Positions 1 to 9,226 of a stretch of 64,000 nt of DNA are shown piece by piece. Origin of the DNA: Pseudomonas sp. FP2196 (GTDB taxonomy: Bacteria; Pseudomonadota; Gammaproteobacteria; Pseudomonadales; Pseudomonadaceae); assembly GCF_030687715.1 (NCBI RefSeq), contig NZ_CP117445.1, positions 4,019,501-4,083,500 of the forward strand. The letters run 5' to 3'. Numbering within the stretch: position 1 is the stretch's first letter; each line of letters opens with the position of its first letter. Both the position numbers and the translations under genes were made by a program. The notes under the pieces were generated by a model. The model did no database searches. It saw nothing but the letters and a program-made list of their open reading frames with translations, and had not been told where the DNA came from.

Positions 1-3000
1 CGCGGTGTTGCCGGTGATGCCATTGATTCCGGTGAGGTTCAGAGTGCCGGTGCCGACCTTGACCAGGCCACCGCTGCCACTGAGGCCGCCGTCGAAGGTG
101 CTGGTGACGTCGCCGCTGCCGACGGTCAGCGTGTTGCTGCCGGTGAGCTGCACGTCGCCGCTGCCGGTCAGCGCGCCGAGGCTGGCGTCGCTGCCCAGAT
201 TCAGGCCGGCGCCAGCGCTGATATTCACGCCTGCGGTGTTGCCCAGCGCATTGCTGTTCAACGTGGTGACGCTGCCGGAGACGATATTCAGCGCGCCAGT
301 GAACGTGTTGTTGCCGGCCAGGGTCAGGTCCGACAGACCGTTTTTGGTCAGGTTGCCGGCGCCATCGATGATGCCGTTGAGGCTCAAGTCATTGTTGCCC
401 GCGACGGTCAGACCGGCGTTCAACGTGATCGCATTGCCGATGCCGAAGGAGGCGCTGTTATCCAGGGTTGCCGCGCCGCCAACAATCAACGCGCCAGTGC
501 CCAAACCGTTGGCATTGCCCAGAGTCAGGGTGCCGGCGTTCAGAGTGGTACCGCCGCTGAAGGTGTTGTTGCCGTTGAGGGTCAGGTTGGCCGTGCCATC
601 CTTGATCAACTGACCGGTGCCGCTGGTGACGCCGCCGAGGGTCAGGTTCTGCGTGCCGCCGACGGTCAGCGCCGCATTGAGGCCGACGGCGTTGTTCAGC
701 GAAACCAGCGGCGAATTGCTGTCGAGTGTCGCAGCACCCGCAACGGTCAGTGCACCGGAGCCCAATGCCGAACTGTTGCCGACGGTCAGGGTGCCGGCGT
801 TCAGGGTCGTGCCACCGAGGAAGTTGTTCGCCGCGTTGAGGATCAGATTGGCCGTACCGTTTTTCACCAGACTGCCGGCGCCGCTGACCAGGCCGGTCAG
901 GGTCATGTTCGCCGTTCCGCCGATGTCCAACGCGCCGGCCAGCACTACCGCGTTGTTCAGGCTGACGGCGGTGTTGGCGTCCAGCGTCGTGCCTGCCGCC
1001 GCGTTCAATGTGCCGGAGCCCAGCGCGCTGTTGCTGCCGACAATCAGCTTGCCGGTGTTCAGCGCGGTGTTGCCGAAATAGGTGTTGGCACCGTTGAGGG
1101 TCAGGTCGGCGGCGCCATTCTTGACCAGCCCACCGATACCGGCGACCACGCCGCCGAGGGTCAGCGCATTGGTGCCGCCAACAGTCAGGGTGCCGCCGAG
1201 GTTGACGTTGTTGGCCAGGTTTGCAGCCGTGTTGGCATCCAGCGTGGTGCCGTTGGATGCGTTCAGTGCGCCGGTACCGATTGCTGTGTTGGAGCCGACG
1301 ATCAGCGAACCGGCGTTCAGCGCCGTGGTGCCGGTGTAGGTGTTATTGCCGTTGAGCGTCAGGCTTGAGGCGCCGGTCTTGACCAGACTGCTACCGCCGC
1401 TGATCACGCCGCCAAGGGTCAGCGCGTTGGCGCCGCCCGCGGTGAGGTTGGCATTGAGGGTGATCGCGTTATTCAGGGTCACCGCCGAGCCGCTGTTGAG
1501 GGTGCCCGCCCCGGCCACGGTCAATGCGCCGGTGCCAAGTGCCGCGCTGTCGCCGACAGTCAGGCTGCCGGCGTTCAATGTGGTACCGCCGCTGAACGTA
1601 TTGGCGCCGCTGAGGGTCAGGTTGGCCGCGCCGTTCTTGATCAACTGTCCGGCGCCGTTGATCACACCGGAGAGGGTCAGGCCGCTGCTGCCGCCGAGGG
1701 TCAGGGCACTGCTGTTGAGGTTGACGTTGTTGCTCAGGTTGACGGCGGTGTTGCTGTCCAGAGCTGAAACATCGATGACGTTCAGCGTACCGCTGCCCAA
1801 CGCGGCAGCATTGCCCACGGTGAGGGTACCGGCGGCCAGCGTGGTACCGCCGAGATAGGTGTTGGCGCCGTTGAGAATCAGGTTGGCGAAACCGCGCTTG
1901 GTCAGCCCGCCACTGCCGCTGATGACACCGCCGAGAGTCAGGTCAGCGCTACCACGAACTTCCAGATCCCCCCCCAGGGAAACCGCGTTGGTCAATGCGA
2001 CCGCGGTGCTGGCATCAAGCTTGGCGCCTGCCGCGGTCGTCAAGACACCGGTACCCAGCGCGGTGTTGGAGCCGACAATCAGCGTACCGGCATTGAGCGC
2101 AGTACCGCCGGCGTAGGTGTTGTTGCCGCTGAGGGTGAGGTCCGCCGTACCGTTCTTGATCAGGTTGCCGGCGCCACTGAGGACGCCGCTCAGGCCCAAC
2201 GCCTGCGTACCGCCAATGGTCAGATCCGCCGCCAGCGCGACGGCGTTGGCGAGGGTCACCGCCGTGGTCGCATCCAGCGTGGTGCCGGCCGCCGCGCTCA
2301 ACGCGCCAGTGCCCAGCGCGGTGTTGCTGCCGACAAACAGGCTGCCGGCGTTCAGCGCAGTGCTGCCGCTGTTCGTGTTGTTACCGGTCAGGGTCAGGCT
2401 GGCGGTGCCGGTTTTGGTAATCCCGCCGGTGCCGGACAACACGCCGCCCAGGGTCAGCGCATTGCTACCGAGCACGTTGAGGGCGCCAGTCATGGCGATG
2501 TTGTTGGCCAACGTGACGTTGGCCGTGCTGTCGAGGCTGGTGCCGGCGGCGGTGGTCAGCGCGCCGCTGCCAAGCGAATCGTTATTGGTCACCAGCAGGC
2601 TGCCGGCGCTGAGGGTGGTGGTGCCGGTGTAACCGCTGTTGGCGCCGCTGAGGGTCAGGCTGCCGGTACCGGTTTTGGTCAGGCCGCTGCTGCCGGTGAT
2701 CAGGCCGCCGAGGGTCAGTGCGCCGGTGCCGCCAGCCGTCAATGTGCCGCCAAGGCTGATGGCGTTGCTCAGGTTGATCGTGCCGGGTGCGCTCAGGGTG
2801 GTCGCGCCGGTGACATTAAGAGTACCGGTGCTCAGCGCCAGGTTGTTGCCCAACTGCACGGTGCCGCCGTTGAGTGTGGTATTGCCCAGATAGGTGTTGG
2901 CGGCGCTGAGGTTCAACTGGCCGGCACCGACCTTGGTCAGGCCACCGCTGCCGGAAATCACCCCGCTCAGGGTAGTGGCGTTGCTGCCTTGCACGGTCAC

Positions 3001-4155
3001 GCCGCCAGCGCCGAGGGAGATCAGGTTGCTGACGTTCAAGCCGGCATTGCTGGCCTGCAGGATCCCGCCGTTGGAGGTAATCACACCGCTGCCGAACGTG
3101 GCGTTGTTGTTGAACTGCGCGACACCGCCATTGAGCGTGGTCGCACCGCTCACCAATGGTCCCTGCAAGGTCCAGGTGCCGCTGTTGATGGTCAGGTTGT
3201 TGAAGTTGACGTAGGTGGCGCTCGACGCCGTTCCCGTCCCGGTCGTGCCGCCGCCGACGCCGATCGGGTTTTGCAGGATCAGGCTGTTGGTGCCGCCCGC
3301 GCCGCCATCGACGGTGCCGGTCGGGGCGAAGGTCAGGTTTATGCCGATGAGGCCACCGAGACCGACGCTGACCTGAACACCGTCACCGACGTTGACGCTG
3401 GAGCCGGTCACTGCGGTGAAGGTGTTGGTGCTCGCCGCGCCCATCGACACGCCGCCTGTGATCGCGCCGGCGTTGGTGAAGGTGTTGCCCGCCGCCGAGG
3501 TCTCGAAGGCGATCCGGCCGTTGATGACGCCGGTGCTGCTGTTGGTCATGTTGACCTGCGAGCCGCCGTAGACGCCGACCACCGGGGTATCGGCCAACGT
3601 AATGCCGCCGACCGAGAGTCCGGTCGAGGTGATGGTGCCGTTGTTGGTGATGCTGGTGGTACCGGCCGCCGCGTTGTTCACCGCGATACCCAGGCCATCG
3701 ATGCTGGCCAGGTTGAGGCCGAGTAGCATGCCGGTGCCGCGAATGATCCCGCTGGCGTTGTTGAGCACGCTGACGGTACTCGTCGCACCGGTACCGATAA
3801 AGGCACCGCCGCTCAACACCGAGACCAGGCCAAGCAGCGCCGGATCGATGGTGCCGGAGTTGTTCAGGCTGATGTTGACCCCGGTCAGGTCCATCACGTG
3901 GCCGCCGAGGGTCGCGTTCATCTGCGCCCCGCTGTTGACGTTGACCGTCAGGCCGTTGGTCGCACTGCTGAAGTTGTTGAGAAACAGCGGCAGGCTCGGC
4001 ACGCCGGTACAGGTCACGGTCGAGCCGGCTGTGGAGCACGTAGCCAGCGCCGGTGTGCTCACGCCGCCGAACAACAGCCCGGCGACGCTCAGATGCACAG
4101 CAAGGGAAAGTGGGGAAAAACGCGAGACGAGGGCGACACCAAACCTTGCTTCCAC
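1..4155 (-). CDS. Giant autotransporter adhesin, passenger N-terminus (3' end outside window)
   Basis: An open frame of 1385 codons runs from a GTG at 4155 to the left edge. The start is set by AAGGAG at 4162-4167, six bases upstream. Residues 1 to about 38 form a signal peptide ending in an ALA motif. About 300 residues of Asn/Gly/Ser/Thr-rich beta-helix follow, then tandem ~86-residue units (258-261 bp) of the type LTLGG-V-SG-G-L-K-G-LTL-G-NT-, which match the autotransporter-associated beta strand (PATR) repeats known from type Va adhesins. The C-terminal beta-barrel expected for self-export is beyond the window, so the autotransporter call rests on the repeats. It has no same-strand neighbour in the window. 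Likely role: surface adhesion or biofilm. Confidence 0.85.
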   Translation of the reverse strand, partial: MEARFGVALVSRFSPLSLAVHLSVAGLLFGGVSTPALATCSTAGSTVTCTGVPSLPLFLNNFSSATNGLTVNVNSGAQMNATLGGHVMDLTGVNISLNNSGTIDPALLGLVSVLSGGAFIGTGATSTVSVLNNASGIIRGTGMLLGLNLASIDGLGIAVNNAAAGTTSITNNGTITSTGLSVGGITLADTPVVGVYGGSQVNMTNSSTGVINGRIAFETSAAGNTFTNAGAITGGVSMGAASTNTFTAVTGSSVNVGDGVQVSVGLGGLIGINLTFAPTGTVDGGAGGTNSLILQNPIGVGGGTTGTGTASSATYVNFNNLTINSGTWTLQGPLVSGATTLNGGVAQFNNNATFGSGVITSNGGILQASNAGLNVSNLISLGAGGVTVQGSNATTLSGVISGSGGLTKVGAGQLNLSAANTYLGNTTLNGGTVQLGNNLALSTGTLNVTGATTLSAPGTINLSNAISLGGTLTAGGTGALTLGGLITGSSGLTKTGTGSLTLSGANSGYTGTTTLSAGSLLVTNNDSLGSGALTTAAGTSLDSTANVTLANNIAMTGALNVLGSNALTLGGVLSGTGGITKTGTASLTLTGNNTNSGSTALNAGSLFVGSNTALGTGALSAAAGTTLDATTAVTLANAVALAADLTIGGTQALGLSGVLSGAGNLIKNGTADLTLSGNNTYAGGTALNAGTLIVGSNTALGTGVLTTAAGAKLDASTAVALTNAVSLGGDLEVRGSADLTLGGVISGSGGLTKRGFANLILNGANTYLGGTTLAAGTLTVGNAAALGSGTLNVIDVSALDSNTAVNLSNNVNLNSSALTLGGSSGLTLSGVINGAGQLIKNGAANLTLSGANTFSGGTTLNAGSLTVGDSAALGTGALTVAGAGTLNSGSAVTLNNAITLNANLTAGGANALTLGGVISGGSSLVKTGASSLTLNGNNTYTGTTALNAGSLIVGSNTAIGTGALNASNGTTLDANTAANLANNVNLGGTLTVGGTNALTLGGVVAGIGGLVKNGAADLTLNGANTYFGNTALNTGKLIVGSNSALGSGTLNAAAGTTLDANTAVSLNNAVVLAGALDIGGTANMTLTGLVSGAGSLVKNGTANLILNAANNFLGGTTLNAGTLTVGNSSALGSGALTVAGAATLDSNSPLVSLNNAVGLNAALTVGGTQNLTLGGVTSGTGQLIKDGTANLTLNGNNTFSGGTTLNAGTLTLGNANGLGTGALIVGGAATLDNSASFGIGNAITLNAGLTVAGNNDLSLNGIIDGAGNLTKNGLSDLTLAGNNTFTGALNIVSGSVTTLNSNALGNTAGVNISAGAGLNLGSDASLGALTGSGDVQLTGSNTLTVGSGDVTSTFDGGLSGSGGLVKVGTGTLNLTGINGITGNTA
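300..3150 (-). repeat. Tandem ~258-bp coding repeats (86-residue beta-strand units)
   Basis: The plus-strand phrase GTGTTG-T/G-GCCG-TGAGGGTCAG recurs near 303, 561, 822, 1081, 1339, 1597, 1858, 2116, 2374, 2635 and 2893. Steps are 258-261 bp, so the frame is always kept. The copies differ in many synonymous and conservative positions, which suggests an old array that still could expand or contract by recombination. Confidence 0.8.
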
Positions 4156-4306
4156 GGGCTACTCCTTGTCGTGGTCAATTCTTCCTTGAAGGCGTGCGAA
4201 GCCTGCTTATTCCACACGCGAATCAAGAGCGCGACGGTCATCACAAAACCGTTGATTGCTCACAAAGCTAGTAGACGCCCAGACATGGGGCACGGATTAA
4301 ATGGTG

Positions 4307-4342
4307 TTAATACTTTAATACTAGCCCCTCTAAACCGGGGCT
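4307..4342. promoter_or_regulatory. Upstream region of the autotransporter: tandem octamer plus hairpin
   Basis: TTAATACT is directly repeated at 4307-4314 and 4315-4322. It is followed by a 6-bp GC hairpin (AGCCCC/GGGGCT, 4323-4342). The segment is much more AT-rich than its surroundings and lies about 150 bp upstream of the adhesin start. A promoter or regulator site is an inference. The rest of 4156-4593 holds only the repeat at 4386-4473 and the tsx leader. Confidence 0.3.
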
Positions 4343-4385
4343 TTCAGCCCTTGGACACGAGGATTTGAACGCTCGGCATCACCCT

Positions 4386-4473
4386 TGTAGGCGCTGCGGC
4401 ACGCTGCGCTCTTTTGATCTTGATCTTTAAAGCAAAATCAAAAGATCGCAGCGTGCCGCAGCGCCTGCAGGGG
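4386..4473. repeat. REP-like inverted repeat, family A (GATCTTTTGA core)
   Basis: Two arms carry GCGCTGCGGCACGCTGCG and its complement around GATCTTTTGATC-type cores, separated by a short AT-rich spacer. Related copies lie at 9752-9898, 13331-13414, 24445-24533 and 45858-45963. All are intergenic, as expected for Pseudomonas REP doublets. Confidence 0.75.
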
Positions 4474-4593
4474 TAACCGGGAGGAGTTGGTACGTGTTAT
4501 GCAAACGTTTGCGAACCGTCAATCCCGGCATTTTCGCCACACATCCAGTAGGCCCGCAGAATCCGGGCCTTGATCTGCAAAAAAGGACTTTGA

Positions 4594-5553
4594 ATGCACG
4601 TCGCTTCCGTTTTATGCGCCCCGTTTGCGCACACGTTTGCTGTTTCCCTGCTACTGACTGGCGTTACCGGAGTTCTCAGCCACAACGCGATGGCGCAACC
4701 GGCGCTCCCCGAAGAATCCGCTCAGGGCGAAACCCTCAGCCCCGAAGCCAGTCCGCCGCAAAAAGGTGCGTACCTGTCGGATTGGTACAACCAGGACCTG
4801 ACCCTGATCGGCAGCAAAGACATCAGCTTCGGACCGCAACCGGCGGACGATATCTACCTGGAATACGAGTATTTCGGGCGCAAAGGCCCGTTCGAACTGT
4901 ATGGCTACATCGACGTGCCGAAGATCTTCAATATCGGCAACAGCCACGACAAAGGCGTGTGGGACCACGGCTCGCCGGTGTTCATGGAGCACGAGCCACG
5001 CATTTCCATCGACTACCTCGCCGGCCGCAGCCTGGCCATCGGCCCGTTCAAGGAGTGGTACGTAGCGTTCGACTGGATCTACGACCACGGCAGCCGCAAA
5101 GAGAACCGCGCCAACACCCTCTACAGCGGCTTCGGCACCGACATCGACACCCATTCGCGGGTCAACCTGTCGGCCAACCTGTACGGGCGTTACCAGTGGG
5201 AAAACTACGGCGCGAGCAATGAGTACTCGTGGGACGGCTACCGCGCGCAGCTCAAGTACATCATCCCGATCGACAAATTCAGCAACGGCGCTTCGTTGAC
5301 CTACATCGGCTTCACCAACTTCGATTTCGGCTCCGACATGCACAAGGACAACCCGGCGCGCACCGCCAACGCGACGGTGGCGACCAACGTCTTGCTGTAC
5401 TCGTTCACCCATTTGCGCTTCACCCTGGTCGGGCGTTATTTCCACAATGGCGGTAACTGGGAAGACGGCAGCGAGCTGAATTTTGGCGACGGCAATTTCC
5501 GCGCCCGCTCCAACGGCTGGGGTTACTACGCCGGCATCGGTTATCAGTTCTGA
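4594..5553 (+). CDS. tsx: Tsx-like nucleoside-specific outer membrane channel
   Basis: The 319-residue protein has an N-terminal signal peptide (about residues 1-33, ending near AMAQ). It then shows the alternating aromatic beta-strand pattern of the Channel_Tsx family, with conserved stretches such as DIYLEYEYFGRKGPFELYGY and ending GYYAGIGYQF with a C-terminal Phe typical of outer membrane barrels. Known members let nucleosides cross the outer membrane. The next gene, 15 bp downstream, encodes a purine nucleoside permease-like periplasmic protein, so both likely act in nucleoside uptake. The start ATG is preceded by AAAAGGAC. Confidence 0.85.
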   Translation: MHVASVLCAPFAHTFAVSLLLTGVTGVLSHNAMAQPALPEESAQGETLSPEASPPQKGAYLSDWYNQDLTLIGSKDISFGPQPADDIYLEYEYFGRKGPFELYGYIDVPKIFNIGNSHDKGVWDHGSPVFMEHEPRISIDYLAGRSLAIGPFKEWYVAFDWIYDHGSRKENRANTLYSGFGTDIDTHSRVNLSANLYGRYQWENYGASNEYSWDGYRAQLKYIIPIDKFSNGASLTYIGFTNFDFGSDMHKDNPARTANATVATNVLLYSFTHLRFTLVGRYFHNGGNWEDGSELNFGDGNFRARSNGWGYYAGIGYQF

Positions 5554-5568
5554 AATAAGGAGATGTTT

Positions 5569-6591
5569 ATGCAAGCAATGATGCGAGTTTTTCTGGCCGC
5601 TTCCACCCTGCTCTCTTGCACCGCATGGGCTGACGATGCGCCGATCCAGCCCAAAGTCGTATTGATCACCATGTTCGCCCCCGAGGCGCAGCACTGGATC
5701 GATCGCCTTGAGCTCAAACAGCAGATCCGTGTGCCAGGCCTGTCCGCCGAGTACCCGACCATCCGCTGCAACACGCAGCAGGTGTGCCTGCTGACCACTG
5801 GCATGGGCCAGACCAACGCGGCCGCCTCGACGCTGGCACTGGCCATGTCGCCGAAATTCGATCTGCGCAAAAGCTATTTCCTGATCGCCGGTATCGCCGG
5901 GATCAGCCCTGAACACGGCACCATCGGCACCGCCGCATGGGCGCATTATCTGGTGGAGTTCGGCACGCAGTGGGAGCTGGATTCCCGTGATGCGCCATCG
6001 AGTTGGCCGACCGGTTATCTAGGCATCAACACCAAAGGCCCGAATGAAAAACCACCGCTGGATTACAAGACCGAAGTCTTCGAACTCAATCCGACATTGC
6101 AGGCCAAGGCTTACGCCCTGAGCCACAAAGTCGAACTGAGCGAGAGCAAGGAATCCGCCGCTTGGCGTTTGAAATACCCGTCAGCGCCCGCCAACCAACC
6201 GCCAGTCGTCACCCGTTGCGACACACTGGCGGGCAACACCTGGTTTTCCGGCACGCGCCTGAGCGAACGGGCTGAGGTCTGGACCAAACTGCTCACCGAC
6301 AACAAGGGCGAATACTGCACGACGCAGCAGGAAGACAACTCCACCTACGAAGCGCTGCTACGCGCCAGCCGTGAAGGACTCGTCGATGTGCAACGCCTGG
6401 CGGTGGTGCGCGCTGGCTCCGACTTCGACCGTCCTGAACCGGGCGGTAGTGAAGTGGATAATTTGCTCAAGTATGCCGATCAGGGCGGTTTTGTCCCGGC
6501 CCTTGAGAACCTCTATCGCACGGGTAATCCGCTGGTGCAGGACATCCTCAAGCACTGGTCTGCCTGGGAAAATGGCGTTCCACAATCCTGA
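5569..6591 (+). CDS. Purine nucleoside permease (NUP family), periplasmic
   Basis: The 340-residue protein has a signal peptide ending near TAWADD. It contains NUP-family segments such as KVVLITMFAPEAQHW, TGMGQTNAAAS and FLIAGIAGI, the last two resembling nucleoside phosphorylase folds. AAGGAG at 5557-5562 abuts the ATG at 5563 but lies six bases before the ATG at 5569, so 5569 is the better start. The family is named from a Candida nucleoside permease. In bacteria a periplasmic nucleoside-binding or cleaving role is inferred. It follows tsx in an apparent operon. Confidence 0.75.
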   Translation: MQAMMRVFLAASTLLSCTAWADDAPIQPKVVLITMFAPEAQHWIDRLELKQQIRVPGLSAEYPTIRCNTQQVCLLTTGMGQTNAAASTLALAMSPKFDLRKSYFLIAGIAGISPEHGTIGTAAWAHYLVEFGTQWELDSRDAPSSWPTGYLGINTKGPNEKPPLDYKTEVFELNPTLQAKAYALSHKVELSESKESAAWRLKYPSAPANQPPVVTRCDTLAGNTWFSGTRLSERAEVWTKLLTDNKGEYCTTQQEDNSTYEALLRASREGLVDVQRLAVVRAGSDFDRPEPGGSEVDNLLKYADQGGFVPALENLYRTGNPLVQDILKHWSAWENGVPQS

Positions 6592-6606
6592 AGAACTAAA
6601 GAACCT

Positions 6607-6698
6607 TGTGGGAGCTGGCTTGCCAGCGATGGCATCAGTGCAGTCAACATCTTCATCGGCTGCTCTACCGCTATCGCTGGCAAGCCAGCTCCCACAGG
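6607..6698. repeat. REP doublet, family B (GTGGGAGCTGGCTTGCCAGC)
   Basis: Two inverted copies of GTGGGAGCTGGCTTGCCAGC followed by GATGG enclose about 35 bp. This can fold as a long hairpin between the convergent nucleoside operon and oxidoreductase gene. Related copies are at 7991-8040 (partial), 11168-11195 (single) and 46959-47050. Confidence 0.8.
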
Positions 6699-6717
6699 TT
6701 ATGCGGTGTGACGGAGA

Positions 6718-7674
6718 TCAGGGGATAAGGATGACCTTGTCACCGCTGCCCTGATTCACCTCGGCATACCGCGCCAAGCCTTCCGCCAGCGGCGATTCCA
6801 CCAGCCCTTGCGGCAACGGCAGCAGACCTTCATCAAAGAACCGCCCAAACTGCTCCAGCATGGCCGCGCACGCTTCAACGCCGTACAGCAGCGAGTTGAT
6901 CCCGACCACCGAACCGCCCTTGCGATACAACGCCAGTGCCGGCAACTGCACATGGCCGTCGACCGGCGCGGCGATGATCGCGATACGGCCGAACGGTGCC
7001 AGCGCCGCAACCGAGGCCGGCAGCCAGAAACCGGTGGTGTCGAAAATCACATCGGCGCCGCCGCGATACACCGCGTTGACCTGCACACCGAGGTCTTCGT
7101 GTTTATCCAGTTGCAGCGTCTGATAACCCTGCGCCTGCAAGTCCTTGACCTGCTCCGGCCGGCGCGCCGCTGCCAACAATTGCGCGCCGCGTACCTTGGC
7201 CAACGCCAATGCTGCCGTGGCCACCGCACCTCCGCCGATCACCAGCAAGCGGGTTTGGGCCGTTACCAGACTGCGCGCCAGCGCATCCCACGCCGTGGTG
7301 TAAGGCACCCCGAGGCTGGCGGCCTGGGTGAAACTCAGATGCGAGGGTTTATGCGCCACGCCCTTGGCAGGCAGTTTGACGAATTGCGCGTGGGAGCCAT
7401 CGGCAAAGAAACCCAGCTCACGCCCGGTGCCCCAGACTTCCTGACCGATCAACGCCTGCGGGCCTTCGACCACCACACCGGCAAAGTCCCGACCGGGAAT
7501 GCGTGGCAGCGTGGTATAGGGAAAACGCCCGAGCACGTTCTTTACGTCGCTGGGGTTCAGGCCGGCAGCCTTGATCTCGACCAACACTTCATCAGCGCCC
7601 GGCACCGGCGTCGGCACCTCGACGTAACGCAGGGAAGACAAGTCGCCGGTTTTATCGAATTGCAGTGCTTTCAT
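6718..7674 (-). CDS. Zinc-type alcohol dehydrogenase / quinone oxidoreductase family protein
   Basis: The 318-residue protein begins MKALQFDKTGDLSSLRYVEV, the usual start of medium-chain dehydrogenase/reductases. A GroES-like N-terminal half (ALNPSDVK-type GLNPSDVKN, residues ~35-45; RIPGRDFAG) is followed by a Rossmann segment LLVIGGGAVATAALALAKV. Catalytic zinc cysteines are not evident, so NADPH:quinone-reductase-like activity is more likely than alcohol dehydrogenase; the substrate is unknown. An upstream in-frame extension overlapping xapX is rejected because family alignment starts at the MKAL methionine. It lies 31 bp after the xapX gene, probably in one transcript. Confidence 0.8.
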   Translation of the reverse strand: MKALQFDKTGDLSSLRYVEVPTPVPGADEVLVEIKAAGLNPSDVKNVLGRFPYTTLPRIPGRDFAGVVVEGPQALIGQEVWGTGRELGFFADGSHAQFVKLPAKGVAHKPSHLSFTQAASLGVPYTTAWDALARSLVTAQTRLLVIGGGAVATAALALAKVRGAQLLAAARRPEQVKDLQAQGYQTLQLDKHEDLGVQVNAVYRGGADVIFDTTGFWLPASVAALAPFGRIAIIAAPVDGHVQLPALALYRKGGSVVGINSLLYGVEACAAMLEQFGRFFDEGLLPLPQGLVESPLAEGLARYAEVNQGSGDKVILIP

Positions 7675-7705
7675 GGACACATCCACCGAATAAGAAAGAG
7701 GACAC

Positions 7706-7879
7706 TCAGGACAACCAACCGGCCACCAGTTGCCGGCCCATCGGCCACAACTGCTCACCCGCGAGCATGCCTAGCAGTCCGACCAGTGCGATGGCCGGTG
7801 GGGCTGGAGAACGGAAATCCAATGCGCCATAGAGCAGGCCGACGCCAAGACCGATGGCCAGCGAAATCAGGTAGTTCAT
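7706..7879 (-). CDS. XapX-domain small membrane protein
   Basis: A 57-residue ORF starting at an ATG (7879) with GGAG about eight bases upstream. It has two hydrophobic segments: MNYLISLAIGLGVGLLYGAL and PPAIALVGLLGMLAGEQ. The GLGVG-GLLYG and P-AP-PAIALVGLLGMLAGEQ pattern is typical of XapX (DUF1427), found beside xanthosine genes in enterobacteria. Its function is unknown. It precedes the oxidoreductase gene and faces away from the AraC gene. Confidence 0.8.
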   Translation of the reverse strand: MNYLISLAIGLGVGLLYGALDFRSPAPPAIALVGLLGMLAGEQLWPMGRQLVAGWLS

Positions 7880-7990
7880 GGGGGAAACTCCGCCGCGAGA
7901 AAGGAATGGGCAGAGTCTAGGGAAAGGATTTAACCGGTACCGGCCAAGGACTTCTGAATTTCAGCCAGATAACGGCAAGTCACCACGAAA

Positions 7991-8040
7991 CCCTGTGGGA
8001 GCTGCGGTGCGACGATTCGACTTGCCAGCTCCCACAGGGA
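7991..8040. repeat. Partial REP, family B
   Basis: CCCTGTGGGAGCTG at the left and CCAGCTCCCACAGGG at the right form a shortened inverted repeat with a degenerate centre, just after the AraC stop codon. It may serve as a 3'-end hairpin. Confidence 0.6.
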
Positions 8041-8046
8041 TTGCGT

Positions 8047-8823
8047 TCAGTCTTTAGTGAATTGCGAAGGAGCGACGCCCAGTTCGCGGCGGAACATGTC
8101 GCTGAAACTGCTCGGCGAATAGCCCAGCTCACGGGCAATCACACTGACCGCCACGCCCTGAATCAACTCCGCCGCCGCCGTCGCCAGTTGCACCTGCCGC
8201 CGCCATTCGGCGAAGCCCATGCCGAGGCTGTCCTTGAACAACCGCGCCAGCGTCCGAACACTGGCACCAGCATTTTCCGCGTGCTGCTCGAACGGGATAT
8301 CCAGCGACGGCGCGGCCATCACCGCCTGACACACGTTCATCAAGCGCCGATCGGAATCGTCCGGCAGCGGGATCTTCAACTGCGAACGCCGGGCGCGCTT
8401 GAGCTCCAGCAACGCCAACCCGACCAACGCCTCGTAATACTCAGGCTCACCGCTGTTGCCCTGCGCCACCAACCCAACGATCAACTCACGCAGCAACCCG
8501 CCGACCTCGATCACCTGCACCGACTCATCCAGCGTCGCCGCCAGCGCCGGGCGCAGATAGATATTGCGCATCTGCAAATCCGACACCACACGAATCCCGT
8601 GCGGCACCCCGGGCGGCAACCACACCGCGCGCTGCGGCGGCACCACCAGCGCTTCGTGCGGGGTTTCGACCCACATCACCCCGCTCATCGCATACAGCAA
8701 CTGGCCCCAGACATGCTCATGCGGCTCGATATACAAACCACGCGGATACGTGCGTGCCAGCGGCTGCACGGGCACATCGGTGTCACTGAGATCGGGGGGC
8801 GCGGCAAGGGCCATGGCGAGCAT
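8047..8823 (-). CDS. AraC-family transcriptional regulator with cupin sensor
   Basis: The 258-residue protein has an N-terminal cupin-like part (residues ~20-110, with PHEHVWGQLLYAMSGVM and WLPPGVPHGI) that would bind a small effector. The C-terminal double helix-turn-helix (~155-258) includes ASVRTLARLFKDSLGMGFAEW and IARELGYSPSSFSDMFRRELG. Its position next to the xapX/oxidoreductase genes suggests it controls them. The start is uncertain: ATG 8823 and ATG 8814 are both possible and neither has a good ribosome binding site. Confidence 0.85.
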   Translation of the reverse strand: MLAMALAAPPDLSDTDVPVQPLARTYPRGLYIEPHEHVWGQLLYAMSGVMWVETPHEALVVPPQRAVWLPPGVPHGIRVVSDLQMRNIYLRPALAATLDESVQVIEVGGLLRELIVGLVAQGNSGEPEYYEALVGLALLELKRARRSQLKIPLPDDSDRRLMNVCQAVMAAPSLDIPFEQHAENAGASVRTLARLFKDSLGMGFAEWRRQVQLATAAAELIQGVAVSVIARELGYSPSSFSDMFRRELGVAPSQFTKD

Positions 8824-8959
8824 TCATTGGGGTTGGCGGAAGTGCCATGGTACCCAGTGCACCCACGCGTCGCCATTGATAGATACCGTCGGACAATCCG
8901 AATGAATTTTCCCGGTGCGCCGCGATCCTTCTATTACTACAGGGAGGAATACGGGCTTT

Positions 8960-9187
8960 ATGAACAACGCAAAACTCTACGTCATCGAATACACCCTTCA
9001 CGGCACGCCCAAGTCGTTCATTATCCGCTCGGACAAAATGGACAACACGGAGGCGTGGCACTGGGCAAGCTGCGACGCAGGCGTGGGTCGCATCCCGCGC
9101 TTCGGCCGCGAGAAAGTGCAGAAAACCAGCAAGCCGATGGCGGAAAAATTCGGCGTGGAAAACGTCGTCTGGCGACCGACCAGCTAA
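8960..9187 (+). CDS. Small conserved-looking protein of unknown function
   Basis: The 75-residue protein starts MNNAKLYVIEYTLHG and contains SFIIRSDKMDNTEAWHWASC and PMAEKFGVENVVWRPTS. I take the ATG at 8960 because AGGGAGG lies upstream at 8941-8947; a start at 8915 would add 15 poorly protein-like residues. No catalytic motif, membrane segment or signal peptide is visible. It resembles small soluble Pseudomonas-restricted proteins, but I cannot assign a function. It lies between the AraC gene and another small orphan. Confidence 0.65.
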   Translation: MNNAKLYVIEYTLHGTPKSFIIRSDKMDNTEAWHWASCDAGVGRIPRFGREKVQKTSKPMAEKFGVENVVWRPTS

Positions 9188-9226
9188 GCTTTACGCAGCG
9201 ATCGGGATCATTCGGGGGAATGCACA

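Noticed and set aside
300..3150. CRISPR-like regular spacing
   Set aside because: Period is 258 bp, units are diverged along their length and all are coding, so it is a protein repeat.
5..4189. Series of Pro/Val/Leu-rich plus-strand ORFs
   Set aside because: They are the antisense of the adhesin repeats. The minus strand is open for 1385 codons with signal peptide and ribosome site; the plus frames are broken at each repeat.
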